Origin: Candidatus Accumulibacter affinis
GTDB taxonomy: Bacteria > Pseudomonadota > Gammaproteobacteria > Burkholderiales > Rhodocyclaceae
NCBI GenBank assembly: GCA_016713625.1
Contig: JADJOT010000009.1
Span: 310,001 to 374,000, forward strand
DNA: 64,000 nucleotides
Reading direction: 5' to 3'
The notes beneath the pieces are model-generated. The model was not told the origin of the DNA and did no database searches. It saw only the letters and a program-made list of their open reading frames with translations. Position numbers and translations under genes: made by a program. How positions within the stretch are numbered: the first letter of the stretch is position 1; each line of letters opens with the position of its first letter. This document shows, one piece after another, positions 7,583-16,236 of the stretch.

Positions 7583-9082
7583 CTATCTGGCCCCCGGTGC
7601 AGCCGTCGGGAGCGCAACCGGCGCCGCTGATGTCGCCGGTTCCATCGATGCGGATTCGGGAGCCACCTTCGCCCCGACGTCCTTCAGGAGCCGCTGGAAT
7701 TCGGGTGACGCCATGATGATCGCTCCTGCCGCGGTACGCAAACGATCCACCGCTTCAGCGGGCAGCACGAAGCTGGTGGGCAGGCCATTCAGGTAGGCGA
7801 ATTCGGCCTTGTCCTGCAGGGCCGCAAACGAGACGTCGATGGCATAGATCTCAACCTCCGGGCCTTTAAGGTCGTCAGCGATCGCGGCATCCTGGTGGTC
7901 CGCAAATGCCGCCGATTGCCGAAGCCGACGCAGCGACTGCCAGCGCGCCGCCTTATCTCGCAGCAACTCCGTCGCTTCGTAGGAATAATGATCGATCGGC
8001 ACGCTGGACGCCTGGAGCAATGTGCTTATCGTGCCCGGGGGCGTCTCCGATTGGTCCCAGCGGGTCGGGGGCGAGGACACCGAGTTGACTACGAAAACGA
8101 CGATCCGGCGCGTGCGGTCGAACGGTGTCGGCACCCCGGCGCCTTGCAATGCCTCCATCAACTCGAGCAGGGTCAGTACAGAACGCATGCCCACGTTGTC
8201 CGCGACACCACCGTCTACGAGATGGATGTACGGGCGTTGCGCGCCATCGGCGAAGGCCAGCCGTTCGTCAAAGTCGCGCCTGGCGCGCGCGGCCGTGCGC
8301 GGCGGGTCAGCCGCTCCGCTAAGAAATTGCAGCCAGGAAGGCGTTTGATAATTGCAGGTGCCGCCGTAGTTGTTGAGCGTGACGGCCGAAAGCACCACCG
8401 GCACCGCCGACGAGGCCGCGGCGGCGCGCGAGAGTTTCACCGCGCCAAGGTCCGAACAGAGCGCGTCGAAGACGTTCTGGTCGAAGACCAGACGGGCTCC
8501 GGTCGAGAGGTCGGTGGCCGAGGCGAGAACAAGCGGACCTTTGCCGCGTTCGAGATCGGCGAAGGTCGCGCCGTTGAACAGGATCTCGTCATACAGATCG
8601 GCCGCCATTTCAGAGCGCCCCCACCGGGTCCACCACAGGTTTCCCCAGCGGGCCGGGTTGAATAAGCGGCTGATGATCTCGCCTTGCACGTTACGCTTCA
8701 GGAAGCGTTGCTCGTAGTCGGCGAACAGCTTATCGCCATAGAGACCATAGGCCAGCGCTGTGAAGCTGCCGCCCGACACCCCGGTAATGACGCCGACCGC
8801 ATCGAGCAGGCGGACCTTTTCGCCATTCGCCCTGTCGACCTCTGTACGCCGCAGGAATTCCAGGACGCCATAAGAAAATGCGGCCGCGCGCGTGCCCCCG
8901 CCGGAAAAGGCGAGAAGGACCAGCGCCTCCGGGTCCTTGAAATACAACTGCCGTGTTTCGAAACGGTAGCCGACGCCGGGGTCGGCCTGCGTGATCGGGG
9001 GATTGATCGGTCGCGTTGCGCAAGCGCAGAGAACAAACAGCGCGGCGAACATCACCGGCAAGCGCGCGCGCAGTCTCGTCAT
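7583..9082 (-). CDS. patatin-like phospholipase, lipoprotein
   Basis: A 499-aa acyl hydrolase with a signal peptide ending in a lipobox-like LCAC (Cys21), so probably membrane-anchored in the periplasm. Patatin elements are complete: oxyanion hole FSGGGTRAAAFS (residues 59-70), nucleophile elbow GVSGG (Ser103) and the DGG dyad motif in HLVDGGVADN. A long C-terminal part follows the DGG. The start ATG overlaps the stop of the preceding gene (9079-9082), so expression is coupled to it. The natural substrate is unknown; phospholipids are the family default. Confidence 0.9.
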   Translation of the reverse strand: MTRLRARLPVMFAALFVLCACATRPINPPITQADPGVGYRFETRQLYFKDPEALVLLAFSGGGTRAAAFSYGVLEFLRRTEVDRANGEKVRLLDAVGVITGVSGGSFTALAYGLYGDKLFADYEQRFLKRNVQGEIISRLFNPARWGNLWWTRWGRSEMAADLYDEILFNGATFADLERGKGPLVLASATDLSTGARLVFDQNVFDALCSDLGAVKLSRAAAASSAVPVVLSAVTLNNYGGTCNYQTPSWLQFLSGAADPPRTAARARRDFDERLAFADGAQRPYIHLVDGGVADNVGMRSVLTLLELMEALQGAGVPTPFDRTRRIVVFVVNSVSSPPTRWDQSETPPGTISTLLQASSVPIDHYSYEATELLRDKAARWQSLRRLRQSAAFADHQDAAIADDLKGPEVEIYAIDVSFAALQDKAEFAYLNGLPTSFVLPAEAVDRLRTAAGAIIMASPEFQRLLKDVGAKVAPESASMEPATSAAPVALPTAAPGAR

Positions 9083-10281
9083 TGCATTTCCGCCTGGTCG
9101 GTGAAGTTGTGGAGGTGCTCGTTATCCGTGGGTGTCCCGTTCCCGCTCGCCAACGGTCGCAACGGCAAGCGCCGACGGAAGCTTTTGCTGTCCGACCGCG
9201 CGCGCCGCGTAGCGAGTTCGGCGGCCTGCGCGTAGGCCATGGGATCCGTGGTGTTCTCGATCTCGAGCAACTTCGTCTCGCCGTTAACCCGCACGCTGTA
9301 CTTGCCCATATTGTCGAGGAGGTACATCGCGAAGAGATTGTCGAAGTCTTCGTAATGCCCCTGTTCCTTGCGGAAATCGCGCGACAGCACCGAAGGAAAG
9401 CGATTAGGCAGGTCCTTGAAGGCCACCTTTTCTTCCTCGTTGGGATCGACATAGGTCGAGCCCTCGTACTTCTTGTAGAGCACCACGTCCATTCCGTATC
9501 CGCGCACGTTCCACTCCTTGATGAGCTTCATCGCCATCTCGGTGGGGATATTGGCTGTTGCCGCCACCACGATCCTTCGTCTGGTAAGCAGCTTTGCACT
9601 CGTAACCTCCAGGTTCTCGTATCCCGCACCAAATCTGAATGCCGATCCGATGGTTTTGGCGCAGTTGAGGCGCATGTAGTCGTACTTGATTTCGCCGTCG
9701 TGGTATTCGGTATTCTTGGTCTGACGCTGATAGTCGTCATTGATGCGCCTGAAGTAAGCCTTTAGGGCTTCCTTCTCGGCAACCGGCACGCCATAGACCC
9801 GCACGCCAATGACAGATCGCTTGTAGATCTCGCCAAAGTCGAGACCAAACGCGGCCGTGTCACCGAGTGAGGAGTGTGTCTTGAACAGATACTCCTTCTT
9901 GGCGACGCCAATCATGAGATCCTCGGTGTAGAAGCCAGTCTCGTGCTTGCGCGCACGGTCGGCATAGAAGTTTGCCGAGAACACCAGATCATCACCGGGT
10001 ACTTCGTCCCGGATGCCCAGGGCGAGGTGACCCGCTGAACCGCCCTTGGAGGTACCGAAGCTGATCAGCAACTCCATGTCGTAAGAATCCTGGCGCAAGA
10101 CGCCAACAAGCTCGTTGATGTTGGCGGGTTCGGCCCCACCCTTGGTTCCGAAGTCGGTAGCGTCCGCGCCCGCAGCGAACATCACCGCCGTCACCAGGCA
10201 CCAAAAGGTGACCCTCAGGGCCGTCTCTCCCTTGGGACTGCGAGGTCGTTGCAGGCTGCGGACCCTTTTTGCAATGGTCAT
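9079..10281 (-). CDS. exported protein, possible permuted NlpC/P60-type Cys enzyme
   Basis: A 400-aa protein with an N-terminal hydrophobic segment (VTFWCLVTAVMFAAGADA, about residues 24-41), so secreted or anchored. It contains GHLALGIRD (His85) and, more than 100 residues later, YMRLNCAKTIGSAF (Cys207). A His-first, Asn-Cys-later order is seen in permuted papain-fold families such as DUF4105/Lnb-type domains, so a cysteine acyltransferase or amidase is possible; this is a motif-level guess. It is the middle gene of three with 4-base overlaps on both sides, between a membrane protein and a patatin lipoprotein. Confidence 0.6.
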   Translation of the reverse strand: MTIAKRVRSLQRPRSPKGETALRVTFWCLVTAVMFAAGADATDFGTKGGAEPANINELVGVLRQDSYDMELLISFGTSKGGSAGHLALGIRDEVPGDDLVFSANFYADRARKHETGFYTEDLMIGVAKKEYLFKTHSSLGDTAAFGLDFGEIYKRSVIGVRVYGVPVAEKEALKAYFRRINDDYQRQTKNTEYHDGEIKYDYMRLNCAKTIGSAFRFGAGYENLEVTSAKLLTRRRIVVAATANIPTEMAMKLIKEWNVRGYGMDVVLYKKYEGSTYVDPNEEEKVAFKDLPNRFPSVLSRDFRKEQGHYEDFDNLFAMYLLDNMGKYSVRVNGETKLLEIENTTDPMAYAQAAELATRRARSDSKSFRRRLPLRPLASGNGTPTDNEHLHNFTDQAEMQ

Positions 10282-10820
10282 TTTTGGCCCTCAAGGAACT
10301 GCCCTGTTCTCTCCCGGAAAAAGAGAGCACTTATCCTGCTCTGTCCAAACACTCGCCCAAGCTCCTTGACGGCGAAGAAAGGAATCAAGGCCACAAGAAG
10401 AACCAGGGATCCGGCGAGCAATTCGTGGGGCCCTCTGGCGACAAACTCCGCGAAGCCACCCGCGAGCCCCTTTCCCGTCCAGAGGCCCTCGATCGCATGC
10501 TCGATGAGGTTGAGAGACACGACAAGAAGAGTAAAGACCAAAGCCTTGTAAAGAGTGGGATAAATCAGTGGTCTCCGCTCAAGGCCGCGACCAGCATGGA
10601 AGACAGCGCCGATCATGATGACCTTTCCGAGGATCAACGCCTGGATCACTGCCACCCAGTAATTGGTGTAGATGATGTCGTGAGCGGCGAGAACGAGTCT
10701 CCGGTACTGCGTGAAAGCGGCGAATACGAGCGCCAGATAAATGACGTTGATCCCGTACTCGGCCATCTCGTGGAAGAATCTTTCCTTCCAGCTTCCATAT
10801 TGCCGGTCAGCGTCAGCCAT
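10278..10820 (-). CDS. four-helix membrane protein of unknown function
   Basis: A 180-aa protein with about four transmembrane segments (INVIYLALVFAAFTQYRRLVL, then VAVIQALILGKVIMIGAVF, ALVFTLLVVSLNLIEHAIEG and LLAGSLVLLVALIPFFAV). No family recognised. It is the first gene of a coupled operon: its stop overlaps the start of the 400-aa exported protein, which in turn overlaps the patatin gene. The tight coupling implies a joint envelope function. Confidence 0.7.
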   Translation of the reverse strand: MADADRQYGSWKERFFHEMAEYGINVIYLALVFAAFTQYRRLVLAAHDIIYTNYWVAVIQALILGKVIMIGAVFHAGRGLERRPLIYPTLYKALVFTLLVVSLNLIEHAIEGLWTGKGLAGGFAEFVARGPHELLAGSLVLLVALIPFFAVKELGRVFGQSRISALFFRERTGQFLEGQK

Positions 10821-10911
10821 GATCCACCTCCCGCCCCCGACGAATTCCTGCTCCGCCGCCGATGCCCAGTGGCAGGTTCAAAGTCGCCACCGCGAAGACC
10901 CTTTGATTCAT

Positions 10912-12633
10912 TCAATTCACCAGCAGGCGAGTGTGAAACCTTGACAACATCCCGCCGGCCAGCGTCCTCGCCGTGAACCCGTTCTGCAAGAGCGCGCGTG
11001 TTGCGTAATAGGCGCGCTGGCCGGAACGGCAGATGACCAGGATTTCCCGATCGCGAGGAAGCTCGTCGAGACGCGCCCGGAGTTGGCCAATCGGAATGTT
11101 GAGCGCGCCCGGCACGCTCTCCACGGCGAGTTCACCGGGTTCGCGCACGTCGAGGAGGAAGGCGTTATCGGCGGCATCCCAATGGCTCAAGGGCATGTCG
11201 CCGCAAAGGATGTCGGCGGCGACCATGCCGGCGAAGTTGACCGGGTCCTTCGCGCTACCGAACTGCGGCGCGTAGCACAGCTCGGCTTCTTCGAGGTCGT
11301 AGATCGTGGCGCCCATCTGCAGCGCCATGGCGAGCGAACTGATCCGCTTGTCTACGCCATCCTCGCCGAGCGCCTGCGCACCCAGGAAACGTCCGTCGGA
11401 TTTCCGGAAGAGCACTTTCAGCGCAATCGGCCGCGCACCCGGGTAGTAGCCCGCGTGCGAATTCGGGTAGAGGTAGATTTTTTCATAATCGCTGTCGCCG
11501 AGCCGCTTGAGCGTCTTTTCGCTGGCGCCCACCCAGGCGGCAGCGGCTCCGAACAGCCCGATGATCGAGGTGCCCTGGGTGCCGCGGAAGCGCGACTGGC
11601 GCCCGGCAATGACGTCGGCGGCAATGCGACCCTGCCGGTTCGCCGGCCCGGCGAGCGCGATCAGACTCCACTCACCGGTCACGAAATCCCTGACTTCAAT
11701 CGCGTCGCCGACGGCGAAGATGTCCGGGTTGCTGGTGCGCATCTGCTCGTCGACGCGGATCCCACCACGTTCGCCGATCTCGAGGCCGGCCGTCTTCGCC
11801 AGTGCCGTATCCGGACGCACGCCGAGCGCGAGGATCACGATGTCGGCCGCATGCACCTGGCCCGATTTGGTGAGCACCTCGAGCGCGCCGTTCGCGGCGT
11901 GCTGGAATCCGGCCACCCCGTCATTGAGCGCCAGGCGGATGCCGTGCCGCTCCACATAGTTCTCCACGATGCGCGCCATTTCCTGATCGAGCGGCGCCAG
12001 CACCTGATCAAGCATCTCCACGAGAGTGACGTCGAAGCCGCGATGCACGAGGTTCTCCGCTGTCTCGAGACCGATGAATCCGCCGCCGATGACCACCGCC
12101 CGGGTCTTCTGCCTGACCGTCTGGAAGCCCGAGTACTTGTCCATCCCGGAGAGGAACAGGGAGCCACGTTCGATCCACTCGCGGATCGCCCGCGCATCAG
12201 GCACCGTGCGCACCTGGAAGATTCCGGGCAGGTCGATTCCCGGCAAAGGCGGGCGGACCGACAGCGCGCCGGGCGACAGCACGAGTTTGTCGTAGGACTC
12301 GCTGCTCACCTCGCCAGTTGCCACATCGCGCAGCTCGATGGTTTTCGTATCCGGCGAGACCCGGATGGCTTCGCAATTCGTTCGGACATCGATATTGAAC
12401 ACCCGGCGAAAGGTGTCCGCCGTTGCCACCAGGAGGCTCGATTCCTTTTCGATCACGCCGCCCACATGGTAGGGAAGCCCGCAATTGGCGTACGAAACGT
12501 ACGGCCCTCGTTCGACCATGAGAATTTCCGTTTTTTCGTCCAACCTGCGGAGCCGTGCTGCGCACGAGGCACCACCAGCCACACCACCGACGATGACGAC
12601 CTTGGTTCTCGTACTCTGGCTCTTTGTTTCCAT
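10912..12633 (-). CDS. CoA-disulfide reductase with C-terminal rhodanese domain
   Basis: A 573-aa flavoprotein of the CoADR-RHD type (pyridine nucleotide-disulfide oxidoreductase). N-terminal FAD motif VVIVGGVAGGASCAARLRR (residues 12-30), single redox cysteine in SYANCGLPYHVGG (Cys51), NAD-binding AVVIGGGFIGLETAE, the FAD-contact NPDIFAVGDAIE, and a C-terminal rhodanese domain with active-site Cys in ILVICRSGQRAYY. Such enzymes reduce CoA disulfide, persulfides or polysulfides with NAD(P)H. Start chosen at ATG 12633, preceded by AGGGGACTGTC; an in-frame extension to 12687 lacks support. Confidence 0.9.
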   Translation of the reverse strand: METKSQSTRTKVVIVGGVAGGASCAARLRRLDEKTEILMVERGPYVSYANCGLPYHVGGVIEKESSLLVATADTFRRVFNIDVRTNCEAIRVSPDTKTIELRDVATGEVSSESYDKLVLSPGALSVRPPLPGIDLPGIFQVRTVPDARAIREWIERGSLFLSGMDKYSGFQTVRQKTRAVVIGGGFIGLETAENLVHRGFDVTLVEMLDQVLAPLDQEMARIVENYVERHGIRLALNDGVAGFQHAANGALEVLTKSGQVHAADIVILALGVRPDTALAKTAGLEIGERGGIRVDEQMRTSNPDIFAVGDAIEVRDFVTGEWSLIALAGPANRQGRIAADVIAGRQSRFRGTQGTSIIGLFGAAAAWVGASEKTLKRLGDSDYEKIYLYPNSHAGYYPGARPIALKVLFRKSDGRFLGAQALGEDGVDKRISSLAMALQMGATIYDLEEAELCYAPQFGSAKDPVNFAGMVAADILCGDMPLSHWDAADNAFLLDVREPGELAVESVPGALNIPIGQLRARLDELPRDREILVICRSGQRAYYATRALLQNGFTARTLAGGMLSRFHTRLLVN

Positions 12634-13115
12634 GACAGTCCCCTGATAATCAGTTAATCTTTGCCAGGCAGGTGCCCGGCAGCGCATTGATATATTCTAA
12701 GCTGAGTGATCTCCGGTGCTTAGACAAAGAACGACGCGAGTGAAGCGTTTCGCGATATCTCGATGCTGGAACTCCAGCCTGCTCAACACAAAGATGCCGG
12801 AGATGCCCGGGTCAAGTCTAACATTCCAACAAAGGGAGGAAACGAGGCTAGGCTCAAATTGAATGAAGGAACAAGAGCTTGGGCGGCATGAGGGTGCAAG
12901 TAATTCGAGCCCCACCCCTTATGCCATGCAAGCCGATGCCGCTCACTGGCTTTTGCGTTAGCGGGCGTTACCGAAAGGCCGAGACCGAGGCTCGGCGCGC
13001 GCAGCGCGTAGCACGCGGCCGCTGGCGCGCATGCGCGAGTGGGAACGCCATAAACTGGCAGTTCTTGCCATTTCTTGCTGTTTGTGGCACTTTAGGTGGG
13101 ATAAGGAGGTGCTCC
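12634..13115. other. gene-free stretch with a repeat block
   Basis: Holds the upstream region of the CoA-disulfide reductase (AT-rich GATATATTCTAAG at about 12689-12701, possible promoter for the minus strand), then the repeat at 12805-12930, then about 180 bases with no supported gene before the ParD start. Confidence 0.5.
12805..12930 (+). repeat. dispersed motif plus ~100-bp tail, copy 2
   Basis: Variant motif GCCCGGGTCAAGTC...CCAAC followed by a tail beginning AAAGGAGGAAACGAGG that is about 90% identical to 27981-28078 and, for its first 30 bases, to 16453-16481. This is a second repeat type sharing the same head as the RAYT remnants at 5.1-6.0 kb but not the RAYT sequence. Confidence 0.8.
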
Positions 13116-13376
13116 ATGCAAAGCATGAATATTTCGCTGCCCGACCCCTTGAAGCAGTTCGTGGATGGACAGATCGCCCAAGGCCGCTACAGCAGCGTGA
13201 GCGAATATGTGCGCGAGCTGATCCGCGCCGACGAGAGGCGCAAAGCCGAAGAACAGCTCGAAGCGAAGCTGTTGGAAGGGCTAAGTGGCGCTGAGAGTGA
13301 ACTGACCCCGGCGGACTGGAGCGCCATCCGCAGGGAAGCCCTGGCCAAGGTCGAAGCGCGAAAGAAACCGCGCTGA
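13116..13376 (+). CDS. parD: ParD-family antitoxin
   Basis: An 86-aa ribbon-helix-helix antitoxin: MQSMNISLPDPLKQFVDGQI, then GRYSSVSEYVRELIRADERR (the DNA-binding half) and a C-terminal toxin-binding tail. A strong ribosome site, AAGGAGGTGCTCC, precedes the ATG. The stop overlaps the start of a ParE frame (TGATG), as in intact parDE operons, but ParE is cut after about 26 codons, so this antitoxin appears orphaned. Confidence 0.88.
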   Translation: MQSMNISLPDPLKQFVDGQIAQGRYSSVSEYVRELIRADERRKAEEQLEAKLLEGLSGAESELTPADWSAIRREALAKVEARKKPR

Positions 13377-13453
13377 TGCCGCCGGTCACCAAGCGCGCGG
13401 CGGCGCGGCGCGACCTGGTGGAGCACTTCGTCTATCTGGCCGAAAAAGTCGAG
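13376..13453 (+). pseudogene. parE: ParE toxin, 5' stub only
   Basis: MPPVTKRAAARRDLVEHFVYLAEKVE is the expected N-terminus of a RelE/ParE toxin (AxxDLxEhxxYxAE). At 13454 the sequence switches to the dispersed motif, which reads RPGSSLTFQ in this frame, and nothing ParE-like follows. About 75 residues, including the catalytic core, are missing. The translation start overlaps parD by one base. Confidence 0.8.
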
Positions 13454-13593
13454 AGGCCGGGGTCAAGTCTAACATTCCAACACTGGCCGACGAAAAGGTC
13501 TGGCAGGCCTTGCGCCAGCAGTTGTACTCGCACGACTGGGTGGTCTATGCGAAACAGCCGCTCGGCGGGGCGGCAGCAGGTCCTCGTGGCGAG
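13454..13593 (+). repeat. 140-bp tandem unit (motif + IS91 scrap), copy 1
   Basis: The dispersed motif (13454-13481) followed by 109 bp of IS91 transposase (LADEKVWQALRQQLYSHDWV). It is repeated at 13594-13733, where the transposase continues. The copies differ at a few bases (S versus A in QLY[S/A]HDW), and the last ~20 bases of copy 1 diverge. Confidence 0.85.
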
Positions 13594-13621
13594 AGGCCGG
13601 GGTCAAGTCTAACATTCCAAC

Positions 13622-14153
13622 ACTGGCCGACGAGAAGGTCTGGCAGGCCTTGCGCCAGCAGTTGTACGCGCACGACTGGGTGGTCTATGCGAAACAGCCG
13701 CTCGGCGGGCCGCAGCAGGTCCTCGAATACCTCGGTCGCTACACCCATCGGGTGGCGATCTCGAACGAGCGTCTCGTCAGCATGGACGAGACGACGGTCC
13801 GTTTCCGCGTGCGCGCAACGCCGGGCAAGCGCGTGCTCAGCGTGCCGGCCGAGGAGTTCATCGACCGCTTCCTGCTGCACGTCTTGCCGAGCGGTTTCAA
13901 GCGGATTCGCCATTATGGTCTGCTGGCCCCGGCGGCCAAGGCCACGCGCCTGGCTTTGGCGCGCCAGGCACTGGCTGTCCCGCAGCCTGATCCAGTGATC
14001 ACGGATTCGGTCGATTCGTTCCTGCAGCGCATCGGGCGCGCCGAATGGGCGCGCTGCACGCATTGCCACCAGGGACGGTTCGTTCCGACGGCGGCGATTC
14101 CGCCCCTGCGTCAAGCGACGCAGCAGAGCGCCTCCGTTCGCGGGCCGCCGTGA
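13622..14153 (+). pseudogene. IS91-family (Y2) transposase, 3' part
   Basis: The frame from 13623 reads LADEKVWQALRQQLYAHDWV, then YLGRYTHRVAISNERL, the hallmark of PF04986 (IS91/Transposase_32), and a C-terminal zinc-ribbon-like CTHCHQGRF. The N-terminal half with the paired catalytic tyrosines is absent: the dispersed motif joins directly at 13621. It ends at TGA 14153. It is a rolling-circle-type transposase relic that cannot be active. Confidence 0.85.
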
Positions 14154-14430
14154 GCACGGCTGGGGTTGGGCGAGGTGCTTGGGGGGTGCCGCTTTGGGGG
14201 TCCAGACCGCCAGGAACGGACTCGTCGGCGATGCGCCGAAGCCAAACTTCTGATCGTGGCTTGGCGCTACCAGACGGCCCGCTTCGCTCCCGTGCTGCTC
14301 CCGCGACCTCCCGGAAGGCGCTCGCGAACTCCCTACCGACACGCCCGTGCCGTGCCGAAGGCTTGACCCGAGCCGCCGGACGCTTACAATCCCCATAATG
14401 TACCGCCGTCGAGGCGCTTCAGTCCACCGA
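14154..14430. other. sequence between IS91 relic and inverted-repeat cassette
   Basis: No gene supported. Presumably the non-coding 3' end of the IS91-type element followed by unknown sequence. The next feature starts with the left ~79-bp inverted repeat at 14431. Confidence 0.4.
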
Positions 14431-14552
14431 GGTTACCGAGAAAGCCCGGCTCTTTGACATCGCTTTCATCGTCAGGGGCGAGTCAGCCGTCAATCATGTG
14501 GGTTAGGCGTGACGGCATCGCCTTGATTTGCCGTGCTTTAGGAGAGTAAGAC

Positions 14553-15467
14553 ATGAAACGAGCAGATGCGTTGAAGTTTCTTCTCAGCTGGGCCGCGCTA
14601 GCTGCAGTCTTTTTTGCAGCTGCGCCGCTGGCCCATGCCGGAGAGTTCCTTTCTGGTACCGAGCGCGTGTCGCAAGGAACAGCCAGCCTAGTCGACATCC
14701 ACGGCACTCCCGCCGAGACTTTCCAGATCACCTATGTCGATGCCAAAGGCGTTACCCGCACCAAAACCGTGACCACTGTTCGCCATCCCCTGAGCGGCAT
14801 TGGCCAAAGTTTCTCCACGGTACCGGCCGCAAAGGGAACAACGATCACCGTTAAGAACCTCTCGCAACCCATCGAGCCGCCCCAGAGCTACATCGCCCAG
14901 CGTTTCACGCCCGGCAGCGAAACAGCCGTGACCGCGCTGGCGATGGATGCCGGATCCACGCTGACCGCCTTCGGCCAGACCTTCACCCTTGGCGGCGGCT
15001 TCACGACAATTGCCACCATGGCCGACTACGACACCGCTTCTCCCGGCTACGGCACGCTGGGCGGCAGTATTCCGAGCTCGTTCTTCGATGTCTTCGCCAC
15101 GCTCGGGAGCGACCAGATCGTTGTCCAGTTGGACGATAGCGTAGCGCCATTCTTGCTGAATGTCGCATCGAGCTGGGACGCGGATATGCCGGATACCGGC
15201 ATTGCCGTACCGTTTACCCACGCGCTAGCGGGCAGCCTGACCTATCTGGGCGTGACCCAACCGTTCATTGGCTCGCTCACGGGCAACACGACCTTCTTCT
15301 CCGATAATTTCGAGACGATTGCGGGCAGCATCATCCTTGATGGCATCGGCACAGGCGTGTTTTCCGCCTCAGGGCAGACGATGATGGTCCCAGAGCCCGC
15401 CACGCTGGCGCTCGTGGGCATCGGACTGGCCGGTCTAGGCGCGATGCGCCGCCGAAAGCTTGCCTGA
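14553..15467 (+). CDS. PEP-CTERM sorting-domain protein
   Basis: A 304-aa exported protein with an N-terminal signal peptide (SWAALAAVFFAAAPLAHAG) and a textbook C-terminal PEP-CTERM tail: VPEPATLALVGIGLAGLGAM followed by RRRKLA. Such proteins are recognised by exosortase (EpsH/XrtA-type) and are linked to exopolysaccharide and floc matrix. The body is Thr/Ser/Gly-rich with no recognised fold. The ATG at 14553 follows TAGGAGAGTAAGAC, a good ribosome site. It is the main gene inside the inverted-repeat cassette. Confidence 0.93.
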   Translation: MKRADALKFLLSWAALAAVFFAAAPLAHAGEFLSGTERVSQGTASLVDIHGTPAETFQITYVDAKGVTRTKTVTTVRHPLSGIGQSFSTVPAAKGTTITVKNLSQPIEPPQSYIAQRFTPGSETAVTALAMDAGSTLTAFGQTFTLGGGFTTIATMADYDTASPGYGTLGGSIPSSFFDVFATLGSDQIVVQLDDSVAPFLLNVASSWDADMPDTGIAVPFTHALAGSLTYLGVTQPFIGSLTGNTTFFSDNFETIAGSIILDGIGTGVFSASGQTMMVPEPATLALVGIGLAGLGAMRRRKLA

Positions 15468-15493
15468 TTAGCCCGCCCAACACTGCGCTCCAG

Positions 15494-15526
15494 GGGACGC
15501 TGCGCGAAAAAGCCGCGCAGCGTCCC
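15494..15526 (+). terminator. hairpin after PEP-CTERM gene
   Basis: A perfect 13-bp stem GGGACGCTGCGCG / CGCGCAGCGTCCC with a 7-base A-rich loop, starting 27 bases after the PEP-CTERM stop. No T-tract follows, so it may be a rho-independent-like terminator or an mRNA stabiliser. Confidence 0.55.
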
Positions 15527-15563
15527 TGAGCTTGGACGTAGGGCTTACAGCAATGGAAAAAAA

Positions 15564-15953
15564 ATGTGGAGGCGCATAGCATCTTGTACTGTGGCAGTAC
15601 TTGCCGTATTCATCGTTGGCGGATGGGGACTCATTGCGTTCGAGCCGTTCCGGCACGATGCCCTGACGTACGAGACACCACCCCGTTGCCCTAGCGCCTC
15701 GACACCTTGGGAAAACAAGCTCACGGCGCAATGGGAGCAGGAGACTTTCTTGATTCGTGCCTCCGAGTTTCCCAATTGCGGCGAGTCCGTAAAGCAGGTT
15801 TCGGCCCAGGTCATCGGCAGCCAGGTGCTCCTGCGCATCAGGTATGAGGCTTCCGGCCCGCTCGCTGCGTGCAAGTGCGAAAGGTTGACGATAATCCGGC
15901 TGTCCGGGCTCGCCAAACGCGACTACGCGGTCACGCGCATCGGTTCGCCCTAA
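15564..15953 (+). CDS. small anchored or secreted hypothetical protein
   Basis: A 129-aa protein with one N-terminal hydrophobic segment (IASCTVAVLAVFIVGGWGLIAF), placing the rest in the periplasm. Four cysteines are spread in the body (PRCPS, FPNCGE, AACKCE), which could form disulfides. No family recognised. The stop codon lies within the right inverted repeat of the cassette, so the gene is tightly packed between the hairpin after the PEP-CTERM gene and the repeat. Confidence 0.6.
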   Translation: MWRRIASCTVAVLAVFIVGGWGLIAFEPFRHDALTYETPPRCPSASTPWENKLTAQWEQETFLIRASEFPNCGESVKQVSAQVIGSQVLLRIRYEASGPLAACKCERLTIIRLSGLAKRDYAVTRIGSP

Positions 15954-16189
15954 CCCATCATGATTGACGATTGACTCGCCCCTGACGATGAAAGCGATGT
16001 CAAAGAGCCGGGCTTTCACGGTAACCGGGGCTGGCTCGCACGAAGTTTCAAAGATAATTAGTTGAGCCCGCGCCTACGTCCCTTTGCGGCGATGTAGCGA
16101 GCCGACCCGCTTGTCTCTCCGTTACCACGACCAGCGTCCCTAACTCCGGCAAGCTCTCCGACTCACTGCGCTGGGACGGAAAAGCTGTG

Positions 16190-16221
16190 GGGCACGAGGT
16201 CTGGCCACTGACCTCGTGCCC
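16190..16221 (-). terminator. hairpin terminator for the minus strand
   Basis: A perfect 12-bp stem GGGCACGAGGTC / GACCTCGTGCCC with an 8-base loop. On the minus strand it lies about 16 bases after the stop of the fragment at 16237 and is followed within a few bases by TTTT, as expected for a terminator of that gene. Confidence 0.6.
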
Positions 16222-16236
16222 ACTCGTGCCAGGGGG

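Larger units (their letters stand above)
14431..16026. mobile_element. 1.6-kb cassette bounded by ~79-bp inverted repeats
   Basis: Left arm 14431-14508 and right arm 15947-16026 are inverted copies: GGTTACCG[A/T]GAAAGCCCGG continuing through CTTTGACATCGC, TCAGGGGCGAGTCA and GTCAATCAT to GGGTTAG. I count about four differences over 79 positions. Between them lie only a PEP-CTERM protein gene and a small hypothetical gene; there is no transposase. No obvious target duplication was found. Interpretation as a non-autonomous mobile cassette is inference; the repeats themselves are plain in the sequence. Confidence 0.75.

Noticed and set aside
11083..12657. 524-aa plus-strand ORF
   Set aside because: Antisense of the CoA-disulfide reductase, whose FAD, NAD and rhodanese motifs are clear.
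14553..14640. sigma-54-like element before the PEP-CTERM gene
   Set aside because: Looked for because PEP-CTERM genes are often sigma-54 controlled; the GG and GC pairs found are 14 bases apart, not 10.
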